Below, piece by piece: positions 30,648-39,022 of a DNA stretch of 64,000 bases (position 1 is the stretch's first letter; every line of letters starts with the position of its first letter). The notes under the pieces were generated by a model that was not told where the DNA came from, did no database searches, and saw nothing but the letters and a program-made list of their open reading frames with translations. The position numbers were made by a program, and so were the translations under genes. This stretch comes from Candidatus Borkfalkia excrementavium (GTDB lineage Bacteria > Bacillota > Clostridia > Christensenellales > Borkfalkiaceae): assembly GCA_019115945.1 (NCBI GenBank), contig DXCO01000019.1, positions 1 to 64,000 on the forward strand. Direction: 5' to 3'.

Positions 30648-31946
30648 ATGCTTTTTTCGGAAGAAAAATATGACGTTCTCATCGTAGGAACGGGCGTCGC
30701 GGGCCTATGCTGCGCGCTCAACCTGCCCGAAAGCGCGAAGGTGCTCATGCTGAGCAAGGACGCGGCGGACAGGAGCGATTCTTTCCTCGCGCAGGGCGGT
30801 ATCTGCGTTCTGAAATCTCCGGACGATTTCGCGCAGTATTTTGACGATACCATGCGCGCGGGGCATTACGAAAACAATCCCGACGCAGTGAAACTGATGA
30901 TCGAAAGTTCTCCGGACATGATCGCCGAACTCGTGCGGCGCGGCGTTTCTTTCGCGCGGGACGAGGCGGGGAATTTCCGTTATACGCGCGAGGGAGGGCA
31001 TTCCTCTCCGCGTATCCTCTTTCACGACGACGTTACGGGAAAAGAGATTACGAGCAACCTGCTTCGGGAGGCGAAAGAACGCAAGAATATCCGCATTGCG
31101 GAATACTGCGAACTCGTCGACGTCATCGCGGAAGGGGGCGAATGTTTCGGCGGCGTCGTCCGTATAGGCGCTTCGGGAGAACTCGTCCGCGTGTATGCCG
31201 ACTATACGCTGCTCGCATCCGGCGGCATCGGCGGACTGTATGAAAATTCCACAAATTACAGGCATCTGACGGGTGACGCTTTGGCGATCGCCATGAAGAA
31301 CGGCGCGGAAGTGGAGCATCTCGACTACGTTCAGATCCATCCGACCACGTTCTATTCGGAAAAGCACGGCAGGCGCTTTCTTATATCCGAATCGGTGCGC
31401 GGAGAGGGGGGCGTCCTCCTCGATGCGGAGGGCAGGCGATTCTGCAACGAACTGCTGCCGCGGGACATCGTCTCGGGCGAGATCCGCGAGCAGATGAAAA
31501 AGGACGGAACGAAATTCGTCTGGCTGGATATGCGCCCGATCGGGGAAAAGACGATCCGCGAGCATTTTCCGACGATCTTTCGCCACTGTCTCGACGAGGG
31601 GTTCGACGTGCTGAAAACGCCTATTCCCGTCGTGCCTGCCCAGCATTACTTTATGGGCGGGATCAAGGTGGATCTCGACGGCAGGACGAATATCAGGCGG
31701 CTGTACGCCGCGGGGGAGACGGCCTGCAACGGCGTGCACGGTAAAAACAGGCTGGCGAGCAATTCCCTTCTGGAAAGCCTTATCTGGGCAAAGCGCGCCG
31801 CAAACAGCATGATGCAAAGAGGCATGGGGCAGATTACGAGGTTCCCGAAAAAAGATACGGCCGAATACGCCGATTACCGGACTTTGAAAGAAAATTATGC
31901 GAATATGATCCGCGAAGAGGCGGAGAGGGAGGCATATTGTGATTGA
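30648..31946 (+). CDS. nadB: L-aspartate oxidase (short form)
   Basis: The 432-aa flavoprotein oxidises L-aspartate to iminoaspartate for NadA. The N-terminal FAD Rossmann motif is VLIVGTGVAGLCCAL, then SDSFLAQGGI near 40, the substrate-loop EGGHSSPRILFHDD near 118, and the capping-domain end GETACNGVHGKNRLASNSLLE near 360. It is about 100 residues shorter than the E. coli enzyme and ends after the FAD domain, so the C-terminal helical bundle is missing or reduced. Many Firmicutes have this short type. The stop lies 8 nt inside nadC. Confidence 0.94.
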   Translation: MLFSEEKYDVLIVGTGVAGLCCALNLPESAKVLMLSKDAADRSDSFLAQGGICVLKSPDDFAQYFDDTMRAGHYENNPDAVKLMIESSPDMIAELVRRGVSFARDEAGNFRYTREGGHSSPRILFHDDVTGKEITSNLLREAKERKNIRIAEYCELVDVIAEGGECFGGVVRIGASGELVRVYADYTLLASGGIGGLYENSTNYRHLTGDALAIAMKNGAEVEHLDYVQIHPTTFYSEKHGRRFLISESVRGEGGVLLDAEGRRFCNELLPRDIVSGEIREQMKKDGTKFVWLDMRPIGEKTIREHFPTIFRHCLDEGFDVLKTPIPVVPAQHYFMGGIKVDLDGRTNIRRLYAAGETACNGVHGKNRLASNSLLESLIWAKRAANSMMQRGMGQITRFPKKDTAEYADYRTLKENYANMIREEAEREAYCD

Positions 31947-32793
31947 CGAAATTACCATGAAACTGCACGGGGACGACATGATCCTTTCCGCGCTGAAAGA
32001 GGACATTTCTTCGGAGGATCTCTCCTCAAACTGTGTACTGAGCGGCTATTGCGAGGGGGAAGCGGAACTTTTATGCAAGCAAACGGGCGTGATCGCGGGG
32101 CTTTCCGTCTTTGCGCGTACCTTTACCCTTCTCGATCCGCGCGTGCGCGTCACCTTTTTCGCCGAGGACGGAGAAGAGGCGGAAAAAGGGAAAAAACTTG
32201 CCGTCGTGCGCGGAGATATGCGCGCGATCCTCGCCGGAGAAAGGACGGCGCTCAATTTTCTGCAGAGGATGAGCGGCATTGCCACCGCGACGCGCGCGAT
32301 CGTAAAACTTCTGGAAGGCACGGGGATCTTGCTTGCGGATACGCGCAAGACCACGCCGAACATGCGCCTGTTCGAAAAATACGCCGTCCGAGTGGGAGGG
32401 GGAACGAATCATCGCTATAATCTTTCGGATGCGATTATGCTCAAAGATAATCATATCGGCGCTGCGGGCGGTGTAAAGCAGGCGATCGCCGCGGCGAAAC
32501 GCTACGCTTCCTTCATGACCAAGATCGAGGTGGAGACGGAGACGCTCGAACAGGTGGACGATGCCGTCGAAGCGGGCGCGGACGTCATCATGCTCGACAA
32601 CATGCCGGACGAAATGATGCGCGAAGCGGTGCGCCGCATTGCGGGCAGGGCGCTCGTCGAAATTTCGGGCAACGTCACGAAAGAGAATATAGAAAGACTG
32701 AAAGGTATCGGGGCAGACATTATATCCAGTGGCGCTTTGACCCATTCTTCGCCCATCCTCGATCTGTCTTTGAAAAATCTGCATGCGGTCTGA
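31939..32793 (+). CDS. nadC: Nicotinate-nucleotide pyrophosphorylase (carboxylating)
   Basis: The 284-aa enzyme joins quinolinate and phosphoribosyl pyrophosphate to nicotinate mononucleotide with loss of CO2. Visible features are the N-terminal domain ending ERTALNFLQRMSGIAT near 95, the DTRKTTPNMRLFEKYAVRVGGGTNHRYNL substrate segment near 133-160, KIEVETETLEQ near 197, and the closing ISSGALTHSSPILDLSL. A GTG start at 31939 is supported by GGGAGG at 31928-31933 and an 8-nt overlap with nadB. Confidence 0.95.
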   Translation: MIDEITMKLHGDDMILSALKEDISSEDLSSNCVLSGYCEGEAELLCKQTGVIAGLSVFARTFTLLDPRVRVTFFAEDGEEAEKGKKLAVVRGDMRAILAGERTALNFLQRMSGIATATRAIVKLLEGTGILLADTRKTTPNMRLFEKYAVRVGGGTNHRYNLSDAIMLKDNHIGAAGGVKQAIAAAKRYASFMTKIEVETETLEQVDDAVEAGADVIMLDNMPDEMMREAVRRIAGRALVEISGNVTKENIERLKGIGADIISSGALTHSSPILDLSLKNLHAV

Positions 32794-32811
32794 GAGTACG
32801 GGGGAAAGTTT

Positions 32812-33354
32812 ATGACAGGGGAAGAGCGCAGAGAAAAGATCGGAAAGATGCTCGGGGAAGAGCCCCTTTCCGCGACGGATATCGCGCGCGCGTTCGGCGT
32901 GAGCCGCCAGGTCATCGTGCAGGACGTGGCGCTCCTTCGCGCGGAAGGAAGGGCCATTCTCTCCACAAACCGCGGATATATTCTTCGGGAAAGCAGGGGC
33001 TTTGCCCGCGTGTTCAAAGTGCGCCATACCGACGCCGAGACGAGGGAAGAACTTTTCATGATCGCGGATGAAGGGGGATGCGTGGAAAACGTGTTCGTGC
33101 ATCATAAAGTATACGGCACGATCAGCGCGTATATGGGGATCGACAGCCGCAGCAAAGCGGAGGCGTTCATGCGGCAGATCGCCGAGGGGAGGTCCTCCTT
33201 TCTGAAAAATATCACCTCCGATTATCACTACCACACCGTCCGCGCGGAGAGCGAGCGGATACTCGACGCGATTGAAAAGAGACTGGGCGAGCGCGGTTTT
33301 TTGGTGCCCTCGGAAAGAAAGGGCGGGCAGGAAACGCGAAGGGAGAAGTTTTAG
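32812..33354 (+). CDS. niaR: NiaR-type nicotinate-responsive repressor
   Basis: The 180-aa protein has an N-terminal helix-turn-helix of the HTH_11 type (residues 8-58; DIARAFGVSRQVIVQDVALLR) and a C-terminal 3H domain named for three conserved histidines, visible here in VFVHHKVYG near 98 and DYHYHTVRA near 140. In B. subtilis NiaR (YrxA) represses the nad genes when nicotinate is plentiful. Position at the end of the nadABC operon and the inverted repeat over the -35 box fit autoregulation. It starts 18 nt after nadC with a GGGGGAAAG-type RBS. Confidence 0.92.
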   Translation: MTGEERREKIGKMLGEEPLSATDIARAFGVSRQVIVQDVALLRAEGRAILSTNRGYILRESRGFARVFKVRHTDAETREELFMIADEGGCVENVFVHHKVYGTISAYMGIDSRSKAEAFMRQIAEGRSSFLKNITSDYHYHTVRAESERILDAIEKRLGERGFLVPSERKGGQETRREKF

Positions 33355-33383
33355 AAAAAAATCCCGTTTTGTAAAGCAATCGC

Positions 33384-33412
33384 TTGACAAACGCCCGTGC
33401 GGCGGATATAAT
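33384..33412 (+). promoter_or_regulatory. Promoter of the Mn-riboswitch/P-type ATPase unit
   Basis: TTGACA (33384-33389) and TATAAT (33407-33412), 17 nt apart, both perfect consensus. Confidence 0.93.
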
Positions 33413-33427
33413 CGAAATACAATCGAA

Positions 33428-33555
33428 TCAACCCGTGAGGGAGTAGTCGGCGCGGCCGTTTCCGCGCGGCAAGTCTTCATCCCGCGTGATTGCGCAGGCT
33501 TGCCTTAATTGACGAGACTCATATGAATGCGCTTGCCGCGTTTATATGGCCCGAA
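33428..33555 (+). promoter_or_regulatory. yybP-ykoY (Mn2+-sensing) riboswitch
   Basis: The leader of the ATPase gene carries the conserved elements of the yybP-ykoY aptamer: GGGAGTAG at 33439-33446 and TTGACGAGACTC (33509-33520), with a GC-rich stem (33449-33469, 33470s) between. Together with the terminator downstream this gives a transcriptional switch in which Mn2+ would favour readthrough. The class is assigned by pattern and by the P-type ATPase behind it, a common partner. Confidence 0.85.
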
Positions 33556-33579
33556 GTTTCGTTCTCCCCGTACGTTTTG

Positions 33580-33611
33580 CCGTATACGCATCGAGCGTAT
33601 GCGGTTTTTTT
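33580..33611 (+). terminator. Riboswitch expression-platform terminator
   Basis: A 10-bp stem, CCGTATACGC (33580-33589) with GCGTATGCGG (33595-33604), loop ATCGA, followed by seven T residues. It lies only 40 nt before the ATPase start, so readthrough decides expression. Confidence 0.88.
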
Positions 33612-33652
33612 CGTCTTTCGGATAGGGAATCATTTTTATGGAGGAAGCGCCC

Positions 33653-36343
33653 ATGAATTATTTTGATCAAAAGGGCTCAGAAGTGCTTGCGGAACTGGGA
33701 TCGGACGCAAAGTCCGGCCTCACGTCCGAGCAGGTGAAGGCCAATGCCGAAAAATACGGCAGAAACGAATTCACCAGAGAAAAGGGCAAATCGCTCTTGC
33801 GCAGGATCTGGGAGGCGGCCACCGAACCCATGCTGATCCTGCTGTTCTTTGCGTGGGTGATCACGGTCGCGGTCAACATCGTGCGCGAAGTGCAGACGGG
33901 CGACGGAGATTTCATCGAGTGCGTCGGCATTCTCGTCGCCATCGCCATTTCCGTCGTGCTCACCGTCGTCATGGAGGGAAAGAGCGCCAAGGCGTTCGAA
34001 GAACTCAACAAGATCAAGGAGGGGATCGAGATCAAAGTCGTGCGCGACGGCGTCGTGCAGTACATACCCTCGCAGGACCTCGTCGTCGGCGATATCGTTT
34101 TTCTGGAAACGGGCAACAAAGTGGTCGCGGACGGCAGACTATTGGAAAGCGTTTCCCTTATGAGCGACGAGTCTTCCCTCACGGGCGAGAGCGTGCCCGT
34201 GGAGAAAAACGCGGCTCTGCGCATCGAAAACCCCGCAACGCCCGTGGCAGAACGCGCGAACATGGTGTTTTCCGGCTGTTTCATCACGAGCGGAACGGGC
34301 AAAATGGTCGTTACGGGCGTGGGAGACAATACGCAGTTCGGCCTGATTGCCCGCGAGATCCAGGGCGGCGGGGAAGGCCCCACGCCGCTGCAGGAAAAGA
34401 TGGCCAAACTTGGCAAAGTGATCACCGTTCTCGGCGGCGTTGCGGCGGCGCTCATTTTCCTGATCCAACTCGTCTTCCGCATCGTGGAAGGGACCGCGGA
34501 CTTTGCCGGCGTTTCGGGCGCGTTTATCGACAGCATCGTGCTGATGGTCGCGGCGGTGCCCGAAGGGCTTCCCACCATCGTGGCCATTTCCCTCTCCATC
34601 AATATTGCGAAAATGGCCAGGGAAAACGCGCTCGTCAAAAAAATGGTCGCGTGCGAGACGATCGGATGCATCAACGTCATCTGCTCGGACAAGACGGGTA
34701 CGCTCACGGAAAACAGGATGACGGTCGTGGACGTCTATTCGGACGGCGGTTTTCACGATGTCGCTTCCTTCTGCAACCCCGCCATGCTGGAAAACTACTG
34801 TCTGAACAGCACTGCCGATCTGTACGAAGATGCGGGCACCGTTCGCTTCGTAGGCAACCCCACAGAGGGAGCGCTCCTCGTTTCTGCATCGAAATGCGGC
34901 GTGGATTATAAGAAAAAGCGCGGGGAAGCGGATATTGCAGACGTTTATCCCTTTTCCTCCGATACGAAAAATATGACTACCTGCGTCCGTGCGGGAGGCG
35001 GCTATTCCGTCTATACCAAAGGGAGCCCCGAAAAGATCCTTGCGCTCTGTTCGATGGACGAAGCCGAACGGGAGAAGATCGAAGCGGAGATCGTGGGGCT
35101 TGAAAAGCGCGCGCGCCGCGTGCTCGCCTTTGCGCACAGGTTTACCGAAAAACGCCCGGGCAGCCGCGAAGAGGCGGAAAAAGAAATGATCTTCGACGGA
35201 TTCGTCGGTATTGCCGATCCTCTCCGTTCGGAGGTGTACGACGCCGTGCACGCTTGCCAGAGGGCAGGCATCGATCTGAAAATGCTCACGGGCGACAACA
35301 TCGTCACCGCCACCGCCATCGCGGAAGAACTCGGTATCCTCGACGACGATCACGTAGCCGTGGAGGCGGGATATCTGGAAGGGCTTTCGGACGCGGAATT
35401 TTCCGAGATCCTGCCCAGCGTGCGCGTCATCGCGAGGAGTACGCCCCTTCTGAAGATGCGCGTCGTCAAAGAACTCAAATCAAAAGGCAACGTGGTCGCC
35501 GTTACAGGCGACGGCATCAACGACGCGCCTGCGCTGAAAAATGCGGACGTCGGCATCGCGATGGGCATTTCCGGCACGGAAGTTTCCAAAGAGGCCGCAG
35601 ATATCGTCCTTTTGAACGACTCCTTCTCTACCATCGTCACGACCGTCAAATGGGGCAGGGGGATCTACGAAAATTTCAAACGGTTTATCCAGTTTCAGTT
35701 GACGGTGAACGTGGCGTCCGTGCTCATCGTATTTCTCTGTACGGTCATCGGCCTGTTCGTGGAGGGATTCTCGACTCCCTTTACCGCGCTCGATCTTCTT
35801 TGGATCAACCTGATCATGGACGGGCCTCCCGCGCTCACGCTGGGGCTGGAACCCATCCGCAACGATCTGATGAACAGAACACCCACCCGCCGCGGAGAGA
35901 GCATCGTGTCCGCCGGCATGCTCAGGCGCATCGTCATCAACGGCGTATTCATGTGCGCCGTGTGCATCGCCCAGATGAATTGGGATTTCCTCGGCATCGT
36001 CGGGGACGGGCTGGATGCGGAAACGGCGCGAAACACGTCCAATACCGTCATCTTTACGCTCTTCGTGCTCTTCCAGTTGTTCAATGCGTTCAACTGCAGG
36101 GAACTTGAAGACGAGAGCATCTTCCCCAACCTCTTCAAGAACAAACTTACCCTGATCGCGTTCGTCGTCACTTTCGCCCTGCAGATCGTCATCACGCAGT
36201 TTGCCGGCCCCGTGTTCAACACCGTTCCCCTGGATATCCTGTCCTGGCTGAAAATTACCGGTGTCGCGTTTTCCATCATCGTGCTGAACGAGTTGGTCAA
36301 ACTGATCTCCCGTGCGGTCAAAAGAGTGCGCGCGGCAAAATAA
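33653..36343 (+). CDS. P-type cation ATPase, calcium/manganese type (probable Mn2+ exporter)
   Basis: The 896-aa P2-type ATPase has the full signature set: N-terminal cation ATPase domain, TGES actuator loop (near 180), PEGLPT in M4 (near 305), phosphorylation motif DKTGTLT (near 350), nucleotide-binding KGSPE (near 455), TGDGINDAPAL hinge (near 620), and M6 segment WINLIMDGPPAL (near 720). Asn and Asp in M6 and Glu/Pro in M4 are the ion ligands of Ca2+-type pumps. The yybP-ykoY riboswitch upstream suggests Mn2+ export rather than Ca2+ transport, as for related pumps in lactic acid bacteria. Start ATG 33653 is preferred because GGAGG (33640-33644) is its RBS; an ATG at 33638 overlaps that RBS. 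Confidence 0.9.
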   Translation: MNYFDQKGSEVLAELGSDAKSGLTSEQVKANAEKYGRNEFTREKGKSLLRRIWEAATEPMLILLFFAWVITVAVNIVREVQTGDGDFIECVGILVAIAISVVLTVVMEGKSAKAFEELNKIKEGIEIKVVRDGVVQYIPSQDLVVGDIVFLETGNKVVADGRLLESVSLMSDESSLTGESVPVEKNAALRIENPATPVAERANMVFSGCFITSGTGKMVVTGVGDNTQFGLIAREIQGGGEGPTPLQEKMAKLGKVITVLGGVAAALIFLIQLVFRIVEGTADFAGVSGAFIDSIVLMVAAVPEGLPTIVAISLSINIAKMARENALVKKMVACETIGCINVICSDKTGTLTENRMTVVDVYSDGGFHDVASFCNPAMLENYCLNSTADLYEDAGTVRFVGNPTEGALLVSASKCGVDYKKKRGEADIADVYPFSSDTKNMTTCVRAGGGYSVYTKGSPEKILALCSMDEAEREKIEAEIVGLEKRARRVLAFAHRFTEKRPGSREEAEKEMIFDGFVGIADPLRSEVYDAVHACQRAGIDLKMLTGDNIVTATAIAEELGILDDDHVAVEAGYLEGLSDAEFSEILPSVRVIARSTPLLKMRVVKELKSKGNVVAVTGDGINDAPALKNADVGIAMGISGTEVSKEAADIVLLNDSFSTIVTTVKWGRGIYENFKRFIQFQLTVNVASVLIVFLCTVIGLFVEGFSTPFTALDLLWINLIMDGPPALTLGLEPIRNDLMNRTPTRRGESIVSAGMLRRIVINGVFMCAVCIAQMNWDFLGIVGDGLDAETARNTSNTVIFTLFVLFQLFNAFNCRELEDESIFPNLFKNKLTLIAFVVTFALQIVITQFAGPVFNTVPLDILSWLKITGVAFSIIVLNELVKLISRAVKRVRAAK

Positions 36344-36430
36344 TCGGCGGCACAGATGCGGCAAAGATGACCGATCGGGCAAAAAAGTCTTTTCATGTGA
36401 ACTTTTTTGTAATTTTTTGCACGATTATGT

Positions 36431-36458
36431 TTGTTTTTCTGTGAAATTGTGATATAAT
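36431..36458 (+). promoter_or_regulatory. Weak promoter of the rhamnose isomerase gene
   Basis: A perfect TATAAT (36453-36458) has only a poor -35 candidate (TTGTTT, 36431-36436, 16-nt spacer), as for activator-dependent promoters. A 10-bp leader hairpin follows (36468-36477 with 36482-36491). Confidence 0.5.
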
Positions 36459-36519
36459 AAACTCCGGAAGGCGGGGCATCCGCTCCGCCTTTACTTTATC
36501 GGTAACAAAGAGGGCAGAT

Positions 36520-37767
36520 ATGAACAGATACGACAGTGCGAAAGAGGCGTTTGCAAAATTCGGCGTCGACACCGACCGCGCGATCGCGGCGTTGAACGAA
36601 ATCCCCGTTTCCGTGCATTGCTGGCAGGGCGACGACGTCGTGGGGTTCGACGGCGGCGGGGCCGCGAGCGGCGGTATCCAGACGACGGGGAATTACCCCG
36701 GGCGGGCGAGGACGTTTGAGGAACTTTCTGAAGACATCCGCTTCGCCTTTTCGCTGATGCCGGGCAAAAAGCGCCTGAACCTGCACGCAAGTTATGCGAT
36801 TTTGGGCGACGATGCGGGCAAGATCGACCGCGACGCCTATCGGCCCGAACATTTTGCTCCTTGGGTCAGGTTTGCAAAAGAGATCGGGTTGGACGGCATC
36901 GATTTCAATCCTACCTGCTTTTCGCACGCAATGGTCAAAGACGGGCTCACCCTTTCTTCTCCGGACGAAGACGTGCGCCGGTTCTGGGTACGCCATTGCC
37001 AGGCAAGCCTGAAGATTGCCGAATATCTGGCGGAGGAAATGGGTTCGCACTGCCTCGTAAACATCTGGGTCCCCGACGGATATAAGGACGTGCCGGCCGA
37101 CAGACTGTCCCCCCGCCTGCGCCTGAAAAAGTCGCTGGACGAGATCCTTTCCGTAAACTATAATAAAAATAAAGTATACGTCGCCGTGGAAAGCAAGGTG
37201 TTCGGCATCGGCGTGGAAAGTTACACGGTGGGCAACAACGAGTTTTATCAGAATTACGCCGCGACGCGCGGGATCTGCTGCCTTTTGGATAACGGGCATT
37301 ATCATCCCACCGAAGTCGTGTCGGATAAAATCCCTTCCCTTTTGGCGTTCTACGACAAAGTCGCGTTGCATGTTACGAGAGGGGTCCGCTGGGACAGCGA
37401 CCACGTCATTTTGTACGAAGACGAACTCAAAGAGATCTGCAAAGAGATCGTGCGCGGCGGCGCGGACAAAGTGATGATCGGCCTGGATTATTTCGATGCG
37501 AGCATCAACAGGATCTCCGCATGGGTCGTGGGGCAGAGGAACGTGCAGAAAGCGCTGTTGTTCGCCCTTTTGCAGCCGAACGATTATCTGCGCGGCTTGC
37601 AGGACAAGGCTGCGTTCACCCGCCTTATGTACGCGCAGGAGGAGTTGAAAATGCTTCCCTACGGAGACGTTTGGGCAGAGTATCTGAAAAAATACGGCTA
37701 CGCTCCCGACGATTGGTTCGTCCGGGTGGAAGAATACGAAAAGAAAGTCCTTAGCAAAAGAAAATAA
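36520..37767 (+). CDS. rhaA: L-rhamnose isomerase
   Basis: The 415-aa protein converts L-rhamnose to L-rhamnulose in the cytoplasm with a divalent metal. The family signature SVHCWQGDDVVGFD near residue 31, SGGIQTTGNYPG near 50, GIDFNPTCFSHAM near 127, and the metal/substrate region LLDNGHYHPTEVV near 250 are visible. It is a single gene; no rhaB, rhaD, rhaM or transporter is close, although the rest of the pathway may be elsewhere. The start ATG 36520 has GAGGGC upstream. Confidence 0.95.
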   Translation: MNRYDSAKEAFAKFGVDTDRAIAALNEIPVSVHCWQGDDVVGFDGGGAASGGIQTTGNYPGRARTFEELSEDIRFAFSLMPGKKRLNLHASYAILGDDAGKIDRDAYRPEHFAPWVRFAKEIGLDGIDFNPTCFSHAMVKDGLTLSSPDEDVRRFWVRHCQASLKIAEYLAEEMGSHCLVNIWVPDGYKDVPADRLSPRLRLKKSLDEILSVNYNKNKVYVAVESKVFGIGVESYTVGNNEFYQNYAATRGICCLLDNGHYHPTEVVSDKIPSLLAFYDKVALHVTRGVRWDSDHVILYEDELKEICKEIVRGGADKVMIGLDYFDASINRISAWVVGQRNVQKALLFALLQPNDYLRGLQDKAAFTRLMYAQEELKMLPYGDVWAEYLKKYGYAPDDWFVRVEEYEKKVLSKRK

Positions 37768-37770
37768 CGG

Positions 37771-37807
37771 AAAAAGCGCACCGCAGTATCCATGCGGCGC
37801 GCTTTTT
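37771..37807 (+). terminator. Terminator of rhaA
   Basis: AAAAAGCGC (37771-37779) with GCGCTTTTT (37799-37807) and an inner CCGCA/TGCGG stem, one mismatch, loop of seven. The A/T arms make it work on both strands. Confidence 0.88.
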
Positions 37808-37836
37808 GAATTGTATAAACAATATTTTTGTTGTCC

Positions 37837-37865
37837 TTGACAAAATAAACGGGATAGTATATAAT
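37837..37865 (+). promoter_or_regulatory. Promoter of the SPFH operon
   Basis: TTGACA (37837-37842) and TATAAT (37860-37865), 17 nt apart, perfect hexamers. Confidence 0.92.
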
Positions 37866-37901
37866 ATCAATATACGTAAAAAGCCATAGTGAGGTACCGA
37901 T

Positions 37902-38999
37902 ATGGGATTGTTAAAAAACATCGAATGGACGGATGACAGCAAAAACACCATCGTATATAAAGTCGATATGAAAAACGACTACGTGAGCAAGGGGTCCGTG
38001 TTGACGGTAAGGGATTCGCAGGCCGCGATCTTCGCGCATAAGGGGAGAATGGCAGACGTTTTCCTGCCCGGCTTTTATAAACTCGATACCGACTCTATCC
38101 CCGTTCTTACGAAGATCATGTCCTGGAAATACGGGTTTGAAAATCCGTTCCGCTCGGATATCTACTTTGTAAACACGAAACAGTTTACCAATTTCAAGTG
38201 GGGCACGGCCAATCCGATCATCGTGCGCGACGCCGATTACGGCGCGGTGCGTATCCGCGGATACGGTTCCTATTCCTTCCGCATCAAGGATCCGTTCGTG
38301 TTCATGCAGGAACTTTCGGGGACCAATTCTTCCTTCAAAACGGAGGATATCACCGATTATATCAAGAGCATCGTTGTCAGCGGTATATCCGACGCGATCG
38401 GCGAGAGCAAGATCCCCGTTCTGGATATGGCGGGGAACCTTTTGGAACTCGGCGAGATCGTAAGAAAGTCCATGCAGCCCTCTTTCGAACAGATGGGCAT
38501 GGAACTTACCAAATTTGTGTTCGAAAATTTCTCCATGCCGAAAGAACTGGAAGAGGCTTTGGACAAAAACACTTCGCTCGGCATGATGCGCGGAAATATG
38601 GATACGTATATGCAGATGGCGCAGGCTGATGCGCTCAAAGAAGCGGCGAAAAATCCCGGCATGGCGGGATCCGCAATGGGCGCGGGGCTGGGCTTCGGCA
38701 TGGGAAACATGTTCGGCGGCATGTACGCGCAGAACATGCAGAACGCACAGCAGAATAATGCTTCGGCCAAGACGGCCGCCTGCCCGAAATGCGGCGCGGC
38801 AGTCAAAGCGGGCGCAAAATTCTGCCCCGAATGCGGTTCGCCGATGGGCAACGTCTGCCCGAAATGCGGCGCGGCAGTCAAAGCGGGTGCGAAATTCTGC
38901 CCCGAATGCGGACAGAAATTGCAGGCCGTTTGTCCGAAATGCGGTGCGGCAGTCAAAGCGGGCGCAAAATTCTGCCCCGAATGCGGACAGAAACTTTAA
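37902..38999 (+). CDS. SPFH/virion-core-like protein with triplicated zinc ribbon (YdjI-like)
   Basis: The 365-aa protein begins with an SPFH (band 7-like) domain (residues 25-225), which in YdjI-type proteins forms membrane-linked assemblies. The Gly/Met-rich part (245-290) is flexible. The last 75 residues are three zinc ribbons with the pattern CPKCGAAVKAG then CPECG, nearly identical to one another. Each ribbon could bind one Zn2+ with four cysteines. In B. subtilis ydjI sits with pspA, ydjG and ydjH and is linked to membrane stress; here ydjG-like and membrane proteins follow but no pspA. Start ATG 37902 has GAGGT upstream. Confidence 0.86.
   Translation: MGLLKNIEWTDDSKNTIVYKVDMKNDYVSKGSVLTVRDSQAAIFAHKGRMADVFLPGFYKLDTDSIPVLTKIMSWKYGFENPFRSDIYFVNTKQFTNFKWGTANPIIVRDADYGAVRIRGYGSYSFRIKDPFVFMQELSGTNSSFKTEDITDYIKSIVVSGISDAIGESKIPVLDMAGNLLELGEIVRKSMQPSFEQMGMELTKFVFENFSMPKELEEALDKNTSLGMMRGNMDTYMQMAQADALKEAAKNPGMAGSAMGAGLGFGMGNMFGGMYAQNMQNAQQNNASAKTAACPKCGAAVKAGAKFCPECGSPMGNVCPKCGAAVKAGAKFCPECGQKLQAVCPKCGAAVKAGAKFCPECGQKL
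38781..38999 (+). repeat. Three tandem 75-bp repeats encoding zinc ribbons
   Basis: Units at 38781-38855, 38856-38930 and 38931-38999 are highly similar at nucleotide level, including silent positions. Such identity points to recent tandem duplication or gene conversion rather than long-term selection alone. Confidence 0.88.
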
Positions 39000-39022
39000 T
39001 CGCGGGGCAGGGGTAAGAGAAT

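Noticed and set aside
38781-38999. CRISPR-like repeat array
   Set aside because: The repeats are coding, contiguous, 75 bp long, with no spacers; they encode zinc ribbons.
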